From: Stomoxys calcitrans
Taxonomy: Eukaryota > Arthropoda > Insecta > Diptera > Muscidae
NCBI RefSeq assembly: GCF_963082655.1
Contig: NC_081553.1
Location: forward strand, 15,776,643 to 15,840,642
DNA length: 64,000 bases
Reading direction: 5' to 3'
The translations under genes and the position numbers were made by a program. This document shows positions 22,601-32,743 of the stretch, in pieces. Under the pieces are notes generated by a model. The model was given only the letters and a program-made list of their open reading frames with translations. It was not told the DNA's origin and searched no databases. How positions within the stretch are numbered: the stretch's first letter is position 1; every line of letters begins with the position of its first letter.

Positions 22601-23585
22601 TGCAAATCAGCATCCTCATCTTGAACACAGGCATATTTATCTCGCAAAGCTTGGCGAGTGCTCTTGAACATTCTGTATGTTTTTATCATCATGGTAGTAG
22701 ACGCTGAATTTTTAACACTTCCAATTCTACTAGACCGTATATAACGAGCTGTTTCACCTGAATCAAAAGAATCATCCGATTCGGTGTCTTCCTCTGGAAT
22801 ACAGTTTCTGTAAGCCGGTTCTCTATGGAGATGTTCAATCAAATTATTCTTTCTCATACGCGCCGTATCTCTTCTCTCGCTAGACGCCGTCTTTGGAATA
22901 TCAGCAGCACACAAAGAGTTGTGCCTTTTTAACCAACCCCCCACCTTCTCAATCTTTTTGGAATCAAATGTACTGAGTATGCGATCCATTCCTGATTCCT
23001 TCATTTGACGATTATGTTCGTTGATAACAGGCAAAGTTTCATTCAGCATATCGATTATGTCATGGCTCGCCTTATTTGTTGAAACATCTTCCAGTTTTTT
23101 CGTGCTATTGAACATCAATGAAAGACGTGTCGAATTTGTAATATCTCGAAGTACCTCCGGGTCAATGTTATCAACATAGTTCTCATCTTCCATTGAGGCC
23201 AACTCATCATCATCATCGTCATTATAATCATTAGATATGGTTTCTAAACATTTTTCCACATCGTTTAGAGGTATTTCACATAGATTTTCAGATTCATGGA
23301 TATTCTAAGGGATATGCAAAATATTAATTGAGTCGTAAACAGTGACAAAAAACAAAGTTATTCTTGTAACCACATTTGCATGTGAAAGCATCTATCCCCG
23401 TCAAGCTCGTTCTGGTCCATAGGACCGATGGCCAAGGGAACATGATGACCATTGGCTACAAAAAACAATGATTTTTCAATACTTACATCAAGAAAAGCAG
23501 ACCACAATTTCGAACGCTCGTAACTTAACTTCTGCAAGCGTTCCAAATCAAGTAAAGGGTTTGTATTGTCCCTTAAAGATTCCAT
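19601..23585 (-). CDS. large Lys/Ser-rich, probably nuclear protein (three exons), unrecognised
   Basis: Exons on the minus strand are 23585-23487 (start ATG), 23304-22076 and 22007-19601 (stop). Both donors read GTAAGT, both acceptors end in AG, and the phases join to give 1,244 residues. Residues 1-33 form a short helical segment with SKLWSAFLD. Residues 61-75 are very acidic (NDDDDDELASMEDEN). Residues ~348-371 are His/Cys-rich, and C424-C439 has a tight Cys cluster (CKRESECKCCNEKRLC) that could bind zinc. Residues 444-1160 are a disordered, Lys/Glu/Ser-rich region with several basic NLS-like runs. Residues 1162-1207 form the most ordered-looking block (GFFNITLEHLSKVIGQKPAE, then KFLKYYIGPL). 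There is no membrane segment. I do not recognise the family with confidence; a chromatin or centromere role is only a hypothesis. Confidence 0.85.
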
Positions 23586-23861
23586 TGAACATCAATTGAA
23601 TTTATGGATTGGTTTTATTTTGTGTTTTGTTTCCACTAGTGATCTATAAGTAGATTTCCGATTAATCGAAATCAGTAGAAGCCAAACATCGAAAAAACAG
23701 GATGTTCAAAAACTCGAATAATCGATATATAAAAAACAGTAATCGTTTTTGCGATTTTGGGCATGTGCCAAATAGTAACAATTGCGGTGTTTTATTTGAG
23801 TACTGTATAGTGCAAATCACGATTATTTATTTCTTACAATCTGTTCAAGGCAGATTTAACA
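23586..23861. promoter_or_regulatory. upstream region of the 1,244-residue protein gene
   Basis: This is the sequence directly 5' of the minus-strand start codon. It contains several ATCGAT-like and 'attaatcg' motifs but no clear TATA box or initiator. The promoter call rests on position alone. Confidence 0.25.
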
Positions 23862-24045
23862 AGGTTAACAGCTGCCAGGTTTGACGGTATTAAAATGTCA
23901 GATTTTTGTTTGCATTCTCTCAATGCACAAACGCACACAAATTTCTTTGCGTGTTGGCACACCGTCGATCAGCTTGATGGCACAATGGCGGATTGCGCCA
24001 TATGATTTGTAGTTGTTGTACAAATGAGACCACCTCTAATTGCTT
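23862..24045. mobile_element. partial small inverted-repeat element
   Basis: It starts 'gttaacagctgccaggtttg' followed by 'acggtattaaaatgtcagat', the same end as the nested element at 24291-24559 and the fragment at 29297-29360. Here only the left half and part of the interior remain, running out near 'caaatgagaccacct' (24017-24031). Confidence 0.5.
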
Positions 24046-24190
24046 CGCCATGCCATCTGTTATTGCATGTCTTCTGTCAAGCGATAATTGCTGTGATTAA
24101 TTTTATTACTATATAGTGCAAATCACTATTAATAGTTTCTTGTTATGTGGTATTGCGTGTTATCTATAACTTACCAATACAACTTTGCAC

Positions 24191-24656
24191 TAGCACTGGC
24201 GAACTATTGATAATCGCAACATTCGATATTTTTATATTTCTTATAAAAAATATCGATAATATCGTTAATCACTTATATTTCCGAGGCGGCTGTTTACAGC
24301 CGACCAGGTTTGACGGTATTAAGATGACAGATTTTTGTTTGCATTCTCTTTGTTGTTATCTTCTTTCGTGTATATTCTCTGATAATGTACCCACACGTAT
24401 ACACACACGCACACAAATTTCCTTGTGTGTGTTGGCAATACGTCGATCAGCTTGCAGAAAGTTTGCGTACGCGAGATGAGAATATGCGAGAATGAAAATA
24501 ACAACAAATGCAAACAAAAATCTAACATCTTTATACCGTCAATCTGGCTGCTGTTAACATTTTAACTTTGCCGATAGTATCGATGGAAAAAATACCAATC
24601 GAAATTCAGACAAAAAATAAAATATCGATAGTGACAGTGATATTTTTCCAGTTCTA
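24191..24656. mobile_element. hAT-type MITE (copy 2), interrupted
   Basis: The ends TAGCACTGGCGAACTATTGA and ...CCAGTTCTA match copy 1 at 2724-3115. The flanks CTTTGCAC (24183-24190) and TTTTGCAC (24657-24664) are an 8-bp duplication with one mismatch. TATCGATA octamers are kept at 24251-24258 and 24623-24630. A second element (24291-24559) is inserted in the middle. It lies 0.6-1.1 kb upstream of the start codon of the 1,244-residue protein gene. Confidence 0.8.
24291..24559. mobile_element. foldback MITE nested in the hAT MITE
   Basis: About 269 bp with imperfect ~60-bp terminal inverted repeats: 'tgtttacagccgaccaggtt' on the left and its counterpart ending 'ctggctgctgttaaca' on the right, both continuing into 'gacagatttttgtttgcatt'. 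The middle has CA-rich sequence and 'acgtcgatcagcttgc'. No target duplication is clear. Relatives are at 23862 and 29297. Confidence 0.75.
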
Positions 24657-24928
24657 TTTTGCACTAATATATTATCCAGAACATCTGAAATGCACTGGAT
24701 AGGAATAAAATAAAACACAGCAAATAAGCAAACAGCTTATGTTTGTATACCCAACACCAATATTTAATTAAAGACACAAAATTTCAATTATTCTTTAAAC
24801 GCAACATATCAATAAAATCTTCTTTAGGAACAAAGTTTTAATAAAATGATCTCCAAAGGCAGAATTTATCTGAAATTTGTCGGTTTTATTCACAGAACTT
24901 TTTTTTATTAATAGAAACATTTACGCCC

Positions 24929-25035
24929 GTATTCACAAAACTTAAAATCATAAAATAGGCTTATTTGACAGCTCTTAAGGGAAATCTGTCAAATAAATCT
25001 ATTTCAAATCTATATTAAGTTTTGTGAATATCGGA
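24929..25035. mobile_element. small palindromic element
   Basis: 'gtattcacaaaacttaa' near 24929 is mirrored by 'ttaagttttgtgaatatc' near 25017-25034, with 'tgacag..ctgtca' segments inside. One half recurs at 19070-19125. Confidence 0.6.
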
Positions 25036-25454
25036 GTTAATATAGGACTAAAAAAAGAGCAATTAACAAAACATCTTTAAAAAAGGCCGTTTTTGGCATA
25101 AAAACTGATATAGTAAAAACATGATTGTACTACTATATTTAGCAAAAGACAATACCCTGTTTTCCAAGATTGGCCTGATGACCTTAATAAATATTATAAG
25201 ACCTTCAAAGTAAAATAAAAATCGTCAAAACGTAAAGGGATTTAAAGCACAAATCGTCAAACGTCAAAAGCCAAATTTTGGTTTTTGTGAGAAAGAAAAA
25301 AATAAGTTTTGGTATGGTCTTTGAACCATGGTAGGGAGGGCTGAGTGGAAGGTCCGGGCTACCGAAGACCTAATCTTGAAACGATAAACCTTTTGTATTC
25401 CTCGGGCTAAATCTTGGCGGGTTAAGAATGCTCGTGAGACGTGGTTGAGGCCGG

Positions 25455-25590
25455 GTCCTTGTGCTGTAGGGGACATAACACTTTTTTCTCAGCTAATTCA
25501 GAACCAAATTAACCTTAAAGGGCGAGTCCTTGTGCTGTAGGGGACATAACACTTTTTTCTCAGCTAATTCAGAACCAAATTAACCTTAAA
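25455..25590. repeat. perfect 65-bp direct duplication
   Basis: 25455-25519 and 25526-25590 are identical ('gtccttgtgctgtaggggac' through 'aaattaaccttaaa') and separated by six bases. The absence of any mismatch points to a recent duplication, or to an assembly artefact. Confidence 0.85.
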
Positions 25591-25721
25591 CTTGAAAATT
25601 TGGCAATAATTGCAGGTTTCTTAGATGCACGAATGAATGAATTATCGAATCGCTTTATATTAACGATTTTCTCTAATCTTAAGTGAGAACTCATCAAAAT
25701 ATGATACAGGGAAACAAAGTC

Positions 25722-26077
25722 GTAAAAAAGTCATCACCCTAATTAGTATTCAACAAGGATTATTTGCCTACACTACGTTTCTACCAGGCAAGTCAATTCA
25801 GGACCTTGTTCATTAGGGTGATGACTTTTTCTTTTTCTCAAAAACAATTTTCTTTGCTCGAATGACTGAACTTGTCTATTAGACACTAAAATAACACTTA
25901 TTTCAATGAAATATAAAAAAAGGTCACGTATGAACATATCATTTTGAAATTAAATTTTTGTGAAATTTTTTGTGCGCGATGTTTTTTAACGAATCAATTT
26001 ATACGTAAGCATATGTCTAATTTTTAATAAAAACTCATCAACATGATATAAGGTTGTGAAAAAGTCATCACCCTTAT
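25722..26077. mobile_element. MITE with AGGGTGATGACTTTTTC ends, one full and one partial copy
   Basis: A full copy lies at about 25816-26075, from AGGGTGATGACTTTTTC to GAAAAAGTCATCACCCT. Immediately left, 25665-25739 is the right half of a second copy, ending AAAAAAGTCATCACCCTA. The interiors share 'aactcatcaa' and 'gatac/ata' segments. Neither codes for protein. They lie in the gap downstream of PGS1. Confidence 0.7.
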
Positions 26078-26437
26078 GTAGATAGATAGTTAAAACTTAG
26101 GCAATAAAACTAAAATAAAAAAAAAACTTTATGGGAATAGACCTGATGTATTTAAATCACAAAAACATACACATATTTGGTATTAACAATGTAAAGGTAA
26201 ACAATTGCAAGAACAATCTAGTTATCTCTTTAGGTTTATGGTTAATTCAATAATAAACATAACGCATAAAAAATAATTTTGTGTTATGGCATATAAGGTA
26301 TTAAGTTTAATGTTTTTTCTTTTTGTTTAATCTAATTTAGGGAACGAATTAAGCATCCTTTAAGGCATTCGGCATTTACCAATTCTCAATTTCATAAATG
26401 TTCTAGCTTAAATATATAGGGGATATATTATGGCTAT

Positions 26438-27988
26438 TTAGAAAAATGTCCGAAACAGTCCCACTACAGCCTGTACCCATCTCGGCACCGGTCGTGTTGT
26501 TATTTGTTTTTCCGCAGTAGACGAGAGACTAAATAGACGCTCGTTTTCGTTTTGCAGACTTTGTCTTAACATTTGATTGGCAGTAACTAAGCATATTTGT
26601 GTTTCTAAATCCCGATTTACTGATCGCTCGCCGAAATTGGACGAACCAATCAATGTGAGATTCGGTAATTTCGATTGAGGTAGATAGTACCAGAGACCTT
26701 TGGCATGATAGGTCCAGCCTTGTTTTTCATATTCAAAAAAGTTTACGCGGTGCTCCTGTTTGCGGTTCACAAGACTCTCGTAGAAACTTTTAGCAATAAG
26801 AGTGTAAGCGGCCGGTATACCCCCAGCAGGTCCTTTGGCGCCTTGGAAGCCATTAGCCTAAAAGAAGAAAACAAAATATTTGTACACGGCTACAAACATC
26901 CACAGTGTACTTACATTTGGATGAGCCATTAGAATGCTGCATTGTGCTAAACATTTGTGCGTAAGTGTATCCATGTACTCTTGTGTTAAATTAAAATAAC
27001 CCGTGGCAAGTTTTAATCTGGAATCTTCAATGCAGCTTGATAAAAGACGCTTGGTAACAACACTGTCGTGATGAATGCCAATTTGACCCATCTCTACTAA
27101 AGGGAAAATCCATGAGTCGGCATCTTTAGATTCGTTACAGGCTTTTTGTTGTCTTTGATAAACTTGTTGCATAAAATCTGTTATACTCTTTTTAGCTGTC
27201 CGTGTGAAGTCTTCCTTTGTTCCCTCATAGGGTAAAGCACCCCGCCAATTTCTATGTAACCCAACATCTGAATTTTTTTGCACACTTAGGCTAAACTCTT
27301 GAACCCGGCATATAAACTCAGCATAAAAATCTGCCAATGGCTTATCCTCGATGAGTATATAACGATCTTGACGATTTGTAAAATAATCATTTGAGAGATT
27401 GGCGCCAGATATTAGTACAGCATCGTCAAAAAGATAAACTTTCATATGTTGCAAGCCCAGCAATTCATTCCAACGAGCTGGAACAAGTCGTTTAGTCATG
27501 CCTCTCAAGTTGGGCGTATGATAGAGACTAAACTGAACTTGTTCTCCGAAGTCTTGCACCAGCGGTAGCAGCATGGTTTTTGAGTTCGTTTCACCTCTAG
27601 TGCCTCGTGCGAAATCCAATAACACATTGACCCTTAATGACGATTGCTGTTGTAAACTCTTTCTCAACGTTTGTACAAAATTCGTTTCCATTTGCCCAGT
27701 GCCCAAGTATAGGCTTGCTAAAACTATTCTTTCCCTCGCTGTAGCACTACGTTGCATCAAGGTGTCGTAGAAATGTTTCGGTTCATTTATCACATGTATC
27801 TGTTCTCCCCTCAAAGGGAAACAAGGTGCCACATCAAAAAGCCATGACAAGCTCTCTAAACCAGCAGCCGCCGCCACCCCACTTCCATTGGTGAATATTT
27901 GAGGCGTTTGTTGTAAACATCCTATGAAGTCGGTTGGTTGATTCAGTGGTTCTGCGAACGCTGAGAAAAGCCGCCTTAAAAACAGCAT
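26438..27988 (-). CDS. PGS1: PGS1, mitochondrial CDP-diacylglycerol--glycerol-3-phosphate 3-phosphatidyltransferase
   Basis: This enzyme makes phosphatidylglycerophosphate and CMP from CDP-diacylglycerol and glycerol-3-phosphate, the committed step to cardiolipin in the inner mitochondrial membrane. The exons are 27988-26915 and 26857-26438, with donor GTAAGT, acceptor TTTTAG and a 57-bp intron, giving 497 residues, the usual length for insect PGS1. The start is the ATG at 27988, which gives MLFLRRLFSAFAEP, a plausible mitochondrial targeting sequence. Two phospholipase D motifs are intact: HMKVYLFDD with GANLSNDYF (H181, K183) and HAKGLWYYLP with IGSSNFGERS (H409, K411). Other conserved blocks are ASLYLGTG, LLDFARGTRG, ATGYFNLT and NGFQGAKGPAGGIPAAYT. 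It points the same way as the 1,244-residue protein gene, 2.9 kb away, but shows no sign of co-regulation with it. Confidence 0.96.
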
Positions 27989-28500
27989 CTTCTTCAACAA
28001 ACCAACCAATCAGCCGGAAATCCTATGACAGATAATTTCGTTGACCTTTCACTCGGGCTTTGTCAATTTTTTTTAACTCGAATGAATACTTTCACTTTCG
28101 ACTTTCGTAATTTTTTTGTTTTTGGTTCAGATGTGTCTGCTGTGCTTATTGTTGCTATTTTTAGCAGTTCTTGTGACTTGTACCCGATTCTTTACACCGG
28201 AACCCCTTATGCAGAATGCTTAGCACTGTGTATTTGTAATAAAAGTTAGATTTTTCTGTCACAACTTATCATATTTAATCCGCACACACGTTTCGCCAAT
28301 TTAATCGTCGTGTATTTCATAATTGTTAATGTAAATTGTCATAAATAAATGTTGTCTGAGCTAGTTGCAAGCAAAAGGTAGTAAAAACAGATGTTTTTAC
28401 GACTCAAGGAATCTTTACACGTAAAGATAATTTGTAGTATTGGTCAGGGTTCACTAAAGAAGATTATGTCACAATCCCAGCTTTTTCACAACTACATATT
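27989..28500. other. 5' flank of PGS1
   Basis: This stretch holds the unannotated 5' UTR and promoter of the minus-strand PGS1 gene. Open frames here are short and unsupported. No core promoter motif is convincing. Confidence 0.35.
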
Positions 28501-28549
28501 TCGAGTGGAATGTTCATGGGCAAAATTTTGTAATTTGTACATATTCCGA

Positions 28550-28832
28550 GGGAGGCCATCGTTGCGCAGAGGTTAGCATGTCCGCCTATGAGGCTGATCG
28601 CCTGGGTTCGAATCCTGGCGAGATCATCAGATAAAATTTTCGGCGGTTGGCAGCATTTGTGAGATACTATGCAAATTTCTCTATGTAAAACTTCTCTCCA
28701 AAGAGGTGTCGGTAGGCCGTTCGGGCTCGGCTATAAAAATTAGGGCCCTTGTCATTGAGCTTAAACATGAATCGGACTGCACTCATTGCTGCTGCTCCTT
28801 AGTGGAATATTCATGGGCCAAATTTGCAATTT
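28550..28832 (+). mobile_element. tRNA-derived SINE
   Basis: It starts GGAGGCCATCGTTGCGCAGA. A pol III box A-like segment (GCGCAGAGGTTAGCATG, ~28564-28580) and a box B (GGTTCGAATCC, 28605-28615) sit in the head. The body carries 'aaacttctctccaaagaggt' and 'attgagcttaaacatgaatc'. A 12-bp repeat, TACATATTCCGA, flanks it (28538-28549, 28833-28844). The ~35 bases before the left repeat resemble the SINE's own tail. Other copies: 54388 (+), 35360-35531 (-), and decayed traces at 389 and 63567. Confidence 0.8.
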
Positions 28833-29296
28833 TACATATTCCGAAAGCTGAATAAAGTACACGATGAGTGACCAATTTCACATTTATACATTTGTCAATT
28901 AGTAAATTAATTACAGCTATATGATAATTGTTTTATTGATAGCTCATTCGATGGATAACAACTTATCAAAAGCATTTGTTTCTGAGGAAGTTATTCTTGT
29001 TGTAGCTTCAGTGCAATAGAGCGATGGCGTTATAGTTGGCTGGAAAATTACAATGAGCTATTGTGGGTAAACCAAAACACCTCAAAGTCAACAAAATATT
29101 TGAGTATCGCGCCATAAGAGTGTGTATTCAGTTCCTCTTTTCAATCGGAAATCCGTCAAAAAAATCATACGAACTAAAATCATGTAAGAATACGGTTGTA
29201 CGTATCGGATTGACCCGATGAAATTATTCATCGGCAATTATTCATTCATCGTGAGCGTACATGAACAGAGAATTTACGAAAAAGAAGATACCAACA

Positions 29297-29365
29297 AAGA
29301 GAATGCAAACAAAAATCTGACATCTTAATACCGTCAAACCTGGCCGGCTGTTAACAGCTGTTCGC
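29297..29365. repeat. fragment of the 24291-type foldback MITE
   Basis: 'gcaaacaaaaatctgacatc' followed by 'ttaataccgtcaaacctggc' and 'ggctgttaacagc' is one end of the family described at 24291-24559, followed by 'gagaccaccttcta', a tag shared with 24017 and 30811. Confidence 0.6.
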
Positions 29366-29462
29366 GTGAGACCACCTTCTAAAATCCGCCTTGGTACTAT
29401 GCTTAATAGGAGGTAAAGGCTGTATGCACCTACAAGTACGCTGCTCAAATGAAATTTTCTTT

Positions 29463-29652
29463 GCGTAACACGACATTGGTAAGTAGCACGGAATTCCTAA
29501 CTTAAAATTTTCTTTTTTGAGGTTACTTTTTTAGTTTTTAGAGCGCTAAACAAGCCGATTACTGGCTTAAGTGTATGTCCATAGTAACATGGGGCGCATT
29601 ATTATCTGCCTCTCCCTTTTTTCATCTCCCTCTTTTCAACCTAACCTAACGG
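29463..29652 (+). repeat. 5'-truncated LINE 3' UTR
   Basis: This matches the 3' UTR of the LINE fragment at 1503-1640 ('acggaattcctaactta', 'caagccgattactggctta', 'catggggcgcattatt'). It then continues into 'cctaacctaac', a typical tail. No coding portion is present. Confidence 0.7.
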
Positions 29653-29691
29653 GAAATTAGAGATTTTTTTCTTGCAATTACGATATGATAT

Positions 29692-29960
29692 TAAGATATT
29701 TGCAAATAAAAAGATTAATTTAAGAACACGTGTACTTTGTTAGCCAAAAAGGATTAAAATTAGGCCAAAATTATAAATCGATGTTTTGTCGCCATTTTGT
29801 ATTCTACAGAACTGTTTTTCAGTGGCGACATAAATCGATTGGCTGCAACCGAGAATTTCGCTAGAGCTGTAATCATGTAATTATGATCAAAAAACTTATA
29901 TTTTGTTAAAGTTTTTCACAACTTTTCCGAAACCTGAACAGAATACCCGACTTTAATCGT
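29692..29960 (+). repeat. dispersed repeat, second copy of the 16618 block
   Basis: It shares 'atttgcaaataaaaa', 'aattataaatcgatg' and 'cagtggcgacataaat' with 16618-16860, in the same order. It has no coding content and its family is unknown. Confidence 0.55.
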
Positions 29961-30031
29961 TATAATATGTCTATTTGCGCACTATTCTGGTAAAAATTTG
30001 TAGGAAAGCCCTTATTAACTTTTGCTTTTTA

Positions 30032-30268
30032 TTGGGTTGCCCAAAAAGTAATTGCGGATTTTTCATATAGTCGGCGTTGACAAATTTTTTCACAGCTTGT
30101 GACTCTGTAATTGCATTCTTTCTTCTGTCAGTTATCAGCTGTTACTTTTAGCTTGCTTAAGAAAAAAAGTTAAAAAAAAGTATATTTGATTAAAGTTCAT
30201 TCTAATTTTTATTAAAAATGCATTTACTTTCCTTTAAAAAATCCGCAATTACTTTTTGGGCAACCCAA
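30032..30268 (-). mobile_element. mariner-type MITE, copy 3
   Basis: 237 bp in the orientation opposite to the copy at 9997. The left flank is TA (30030-30031); the right flank reads AA, so one side has mutated. The interior matches the family. Confidence 0.88.
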
Positions 30269-30423
30269 AATTTGAATTAAACAGCTGGTTTTCATAAAAC
30301 AGCTGTTCGATGCTGCCAATTTCAGCTGAGAAAAATTTGAAATTTGTAAGCTATCAATTTTCAAACTCTCAAAATTTAGCTTGCTCTCAAGCATTCTCCA
30401 TCTATCTTCTCAAAATATATGCA

Positions 30424-30590
30424 TTTACAGGTAGTGGCCGATGCCCAACAACAAAATATCGAGTGCTCTATCTGTCAAAATCAATGATTTGTGCAACTCT
30501 GATTTTGTGTTCGCTACCGGTATCGTTGCTAAACGCCATGGTTGTGCTCCAAGAAAAGAACTGCAAGAACACCTTTACTGGAATTCTGTA
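30424..30590 (+). repeat. truncated copy of the 7355-type block
   Basis: 'acaggtagtggccgatgccc' and 'gtcaaaatcaatgatttgtg' match 7355-7430 and 16040-16110. It stops where a MITE begins at 30596. Confidence 0.6.
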
Positions 30591-30595
30591 AACTA

Positions 30596-30808
30596 TTGGG
30601 TTGCCCAAAAAGTAATTACGGATTTTTCATATAGTCGGCGTTGACAAATTTTTTCACAGCTTGTTACTCTGTTATCAGCTGTAACTTTTAGCTTGCTTTA
30701 GAAAAAAAGTGTAAAAAAAGTATATTTGATTAAAGTTCATTCTAAGCTTTATAAAAAATGCATTTACTTTCTTTTAAAAAATCCGCAATTACTTTTTGGG
30801 CAACCCAA
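30596..30808 (-). mobile_element. mariner-type MITE, copy 4, internally deleted
   Basis: 213 bp, TA flanks at 30594-30595 and 30809-30810. It lacks about 24 internal bases (the 'gcattctttcttctgtca' segment) present in the other copies. It lies only 328 bp from copy 3 and in the same orientation. Confidence 0.9.
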
Positions 30809-30810
30809 TA

Positions 30811-32740
30811 CAAATGAGACAACCTTCTAGCGTTGAGTCATGGGCTGTAGTGTAAAAGTGGTTTTAATATTTCTATGCAGTCAAATTGAAATCTTTAAGT
30901 GTAAATATCCCTTGAGATTGAGTGGCTAAGGTTACCAATTACTTAAAAAGAATCTGGCCAAATGGAACGAAATGAGAAAATGAAACATAACAACAACGGT
31001 GTTTATTGTAGCCCGCAAATGTATTCGTGTTTTCGTGTAAAACGGTTCGAGGCTTGTCGGGCGGTGAGATGTTTTGAAAATTAGAAAAAACGAATGAAAA
31101 AAAAATACGTAAATTATGAATTAACGAGTTTTAAAAAATTAGTTATGCATTATTGTTAGTTAAAAAATAATAATAATTGATGCTAGTTGATATAGCGCGA
31201 TACAAAAGAAATACCAGCTTATTTTGTATGTTCCGGATTAATGCGGCCGTTCGCTTTGTTAACTGTAACCTTATAGTTTTGCAAAAAAAGTTGTCAAATA
31301 AAACAGGTTGATCAATAAATATGAAAAAATAAAGAATATGTCTAAAGAAATATTTGGAGAGAAATACGTAACTAAAATTTGTTTCAAAGATCTTAGAAAA
31401 TGGGCGTCGTTGTAAACCTTACGAATTATGTGTTATAATTTCGATGAATGAAATTTTATTCAAGTGCTCAATATTATCAAAATATATTTGTGGTGGTGTG
31501 CACGGTGCCCAAATAAAGCAGAATAGCTGTTATGCCGAAATATTGGATTACTCATTAAATTGGATTATCGATAATCAATCACAGTTGGATATAAACATTG
31601 TGAATATCAGAGGTAGGCACAATTCCTGCTCACCTGTCAATTCAGAGAGGAGTGAGGGGAAGCTGATCTTGTAATCATTTTATTAGAAATCCGTGGCTGT
31701 TGTGTTTGAGTTTTGACTACAGGTTGGTTAGCCAAGGGGTTGGTTGCTTCATTGATTGATGTGAAGCATTACAAATAATTCTATTTCCTTTCTTTTGTTA
31801 TTCTTTTCTTTTTGTCAAGTCTTAAAACTTGTCTTTTGATGCTTTGTGGATAACTGGACAACTTGTTTTGGTATTCTTATTTTCCTGTTGGCTTTGTTCT
31901 AAAAGTCTTTTTTGTTTGATTTCATTTCTTTGCTAAAGCAGCCTCAACAATCATCACCCGTAGAATTGGTTATTGATGATTTTATTATTCGTGCGATGTT
32001 TGTTGTTGTTGCCGCTCTATGAATATCAACAACAACTTGTGCCAATAATGTCAAAAACAAATTTTTTTGTTTATTTTCTTCTTCCAAAATACCGTTAAGT
32101 AAACATTCGATCAGAGTAGCTCTCCCATCCAAAGAGGGTGAGAAGAATATTATCTCACCCTCTTTGCTCCCATCCATCCATTGTTGTTGTTGTAGCCACA
32201 TGTATGATTTCGTTGTTCCCAACAACAACAAATATTGGCGAAGCCAAAATGCTGTTGTTGTTGCTTGTGCTGCTGTTGACTATTAATTAGCGGAGAGATC
32301 ATAAAAGTTTTAGCGATTTTTATGTACTCATTTTTTTTCTCTCTCCCTAGACCCCTTTCCATCCTTATTTGTAAATATCAATAAAAATGGGCAACACAAG
32401 CGCATAAATATTTACATGCGAGACAAGGGAATATTGGATTTTACTTACTCACTTTGGGTTAATTAAATGTATCTTTGTTTACTCCCAGACAATGCAATCG
32501 ATAATAAATAAATATTGTCATAAAAATTGATTTTGAAGATAGAATGTTGCCTTAATACAGAGAGGATTGATGTGGCATAGCGGAAGTGGTCCACCAGCCA
32601 TGCTGGTGTGTGCCTAAAAAAAATTTCATTGAAGTCTTGTACCTATTAGGAATCTTATTATTTGTCTGTTCACAGAGAAAATGTCATTGAAGTTATGGAT
32701 GGCATTAGAGAAACTATGTCTTAATAGAACATTTTATTGA
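30811..32740. other. non-coding stretch, no gene established
   Basis: A 76-codon frame at 31444-31674 (KYICGGVHGAQIKQNSC...) has somewhat coding-like composition and a weak donor (ATCAGAG|gtaggc) near 31613, but no start or partner exon is convincing. 31960-32280 is rich in GTT/CAA triplet runs. Nothing else is identified. Confidence 0.35.
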
Positions 32741-32743
32741 GTT

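Noticed and set aside
28563..28620. tRNA-like box A and box B
   Set aside because: The cloverleaf cannot be completed and the sequence continues into a SINE body that recurs elsewhere, so it is a SINE head rather than a tRNA gene.
32570..32620. 'gtggcatagcggaagtggtc' stretch with a short hairpin
   Set aside because: Suggests a tRNA box A, but there is no box B and no cloverleaf.
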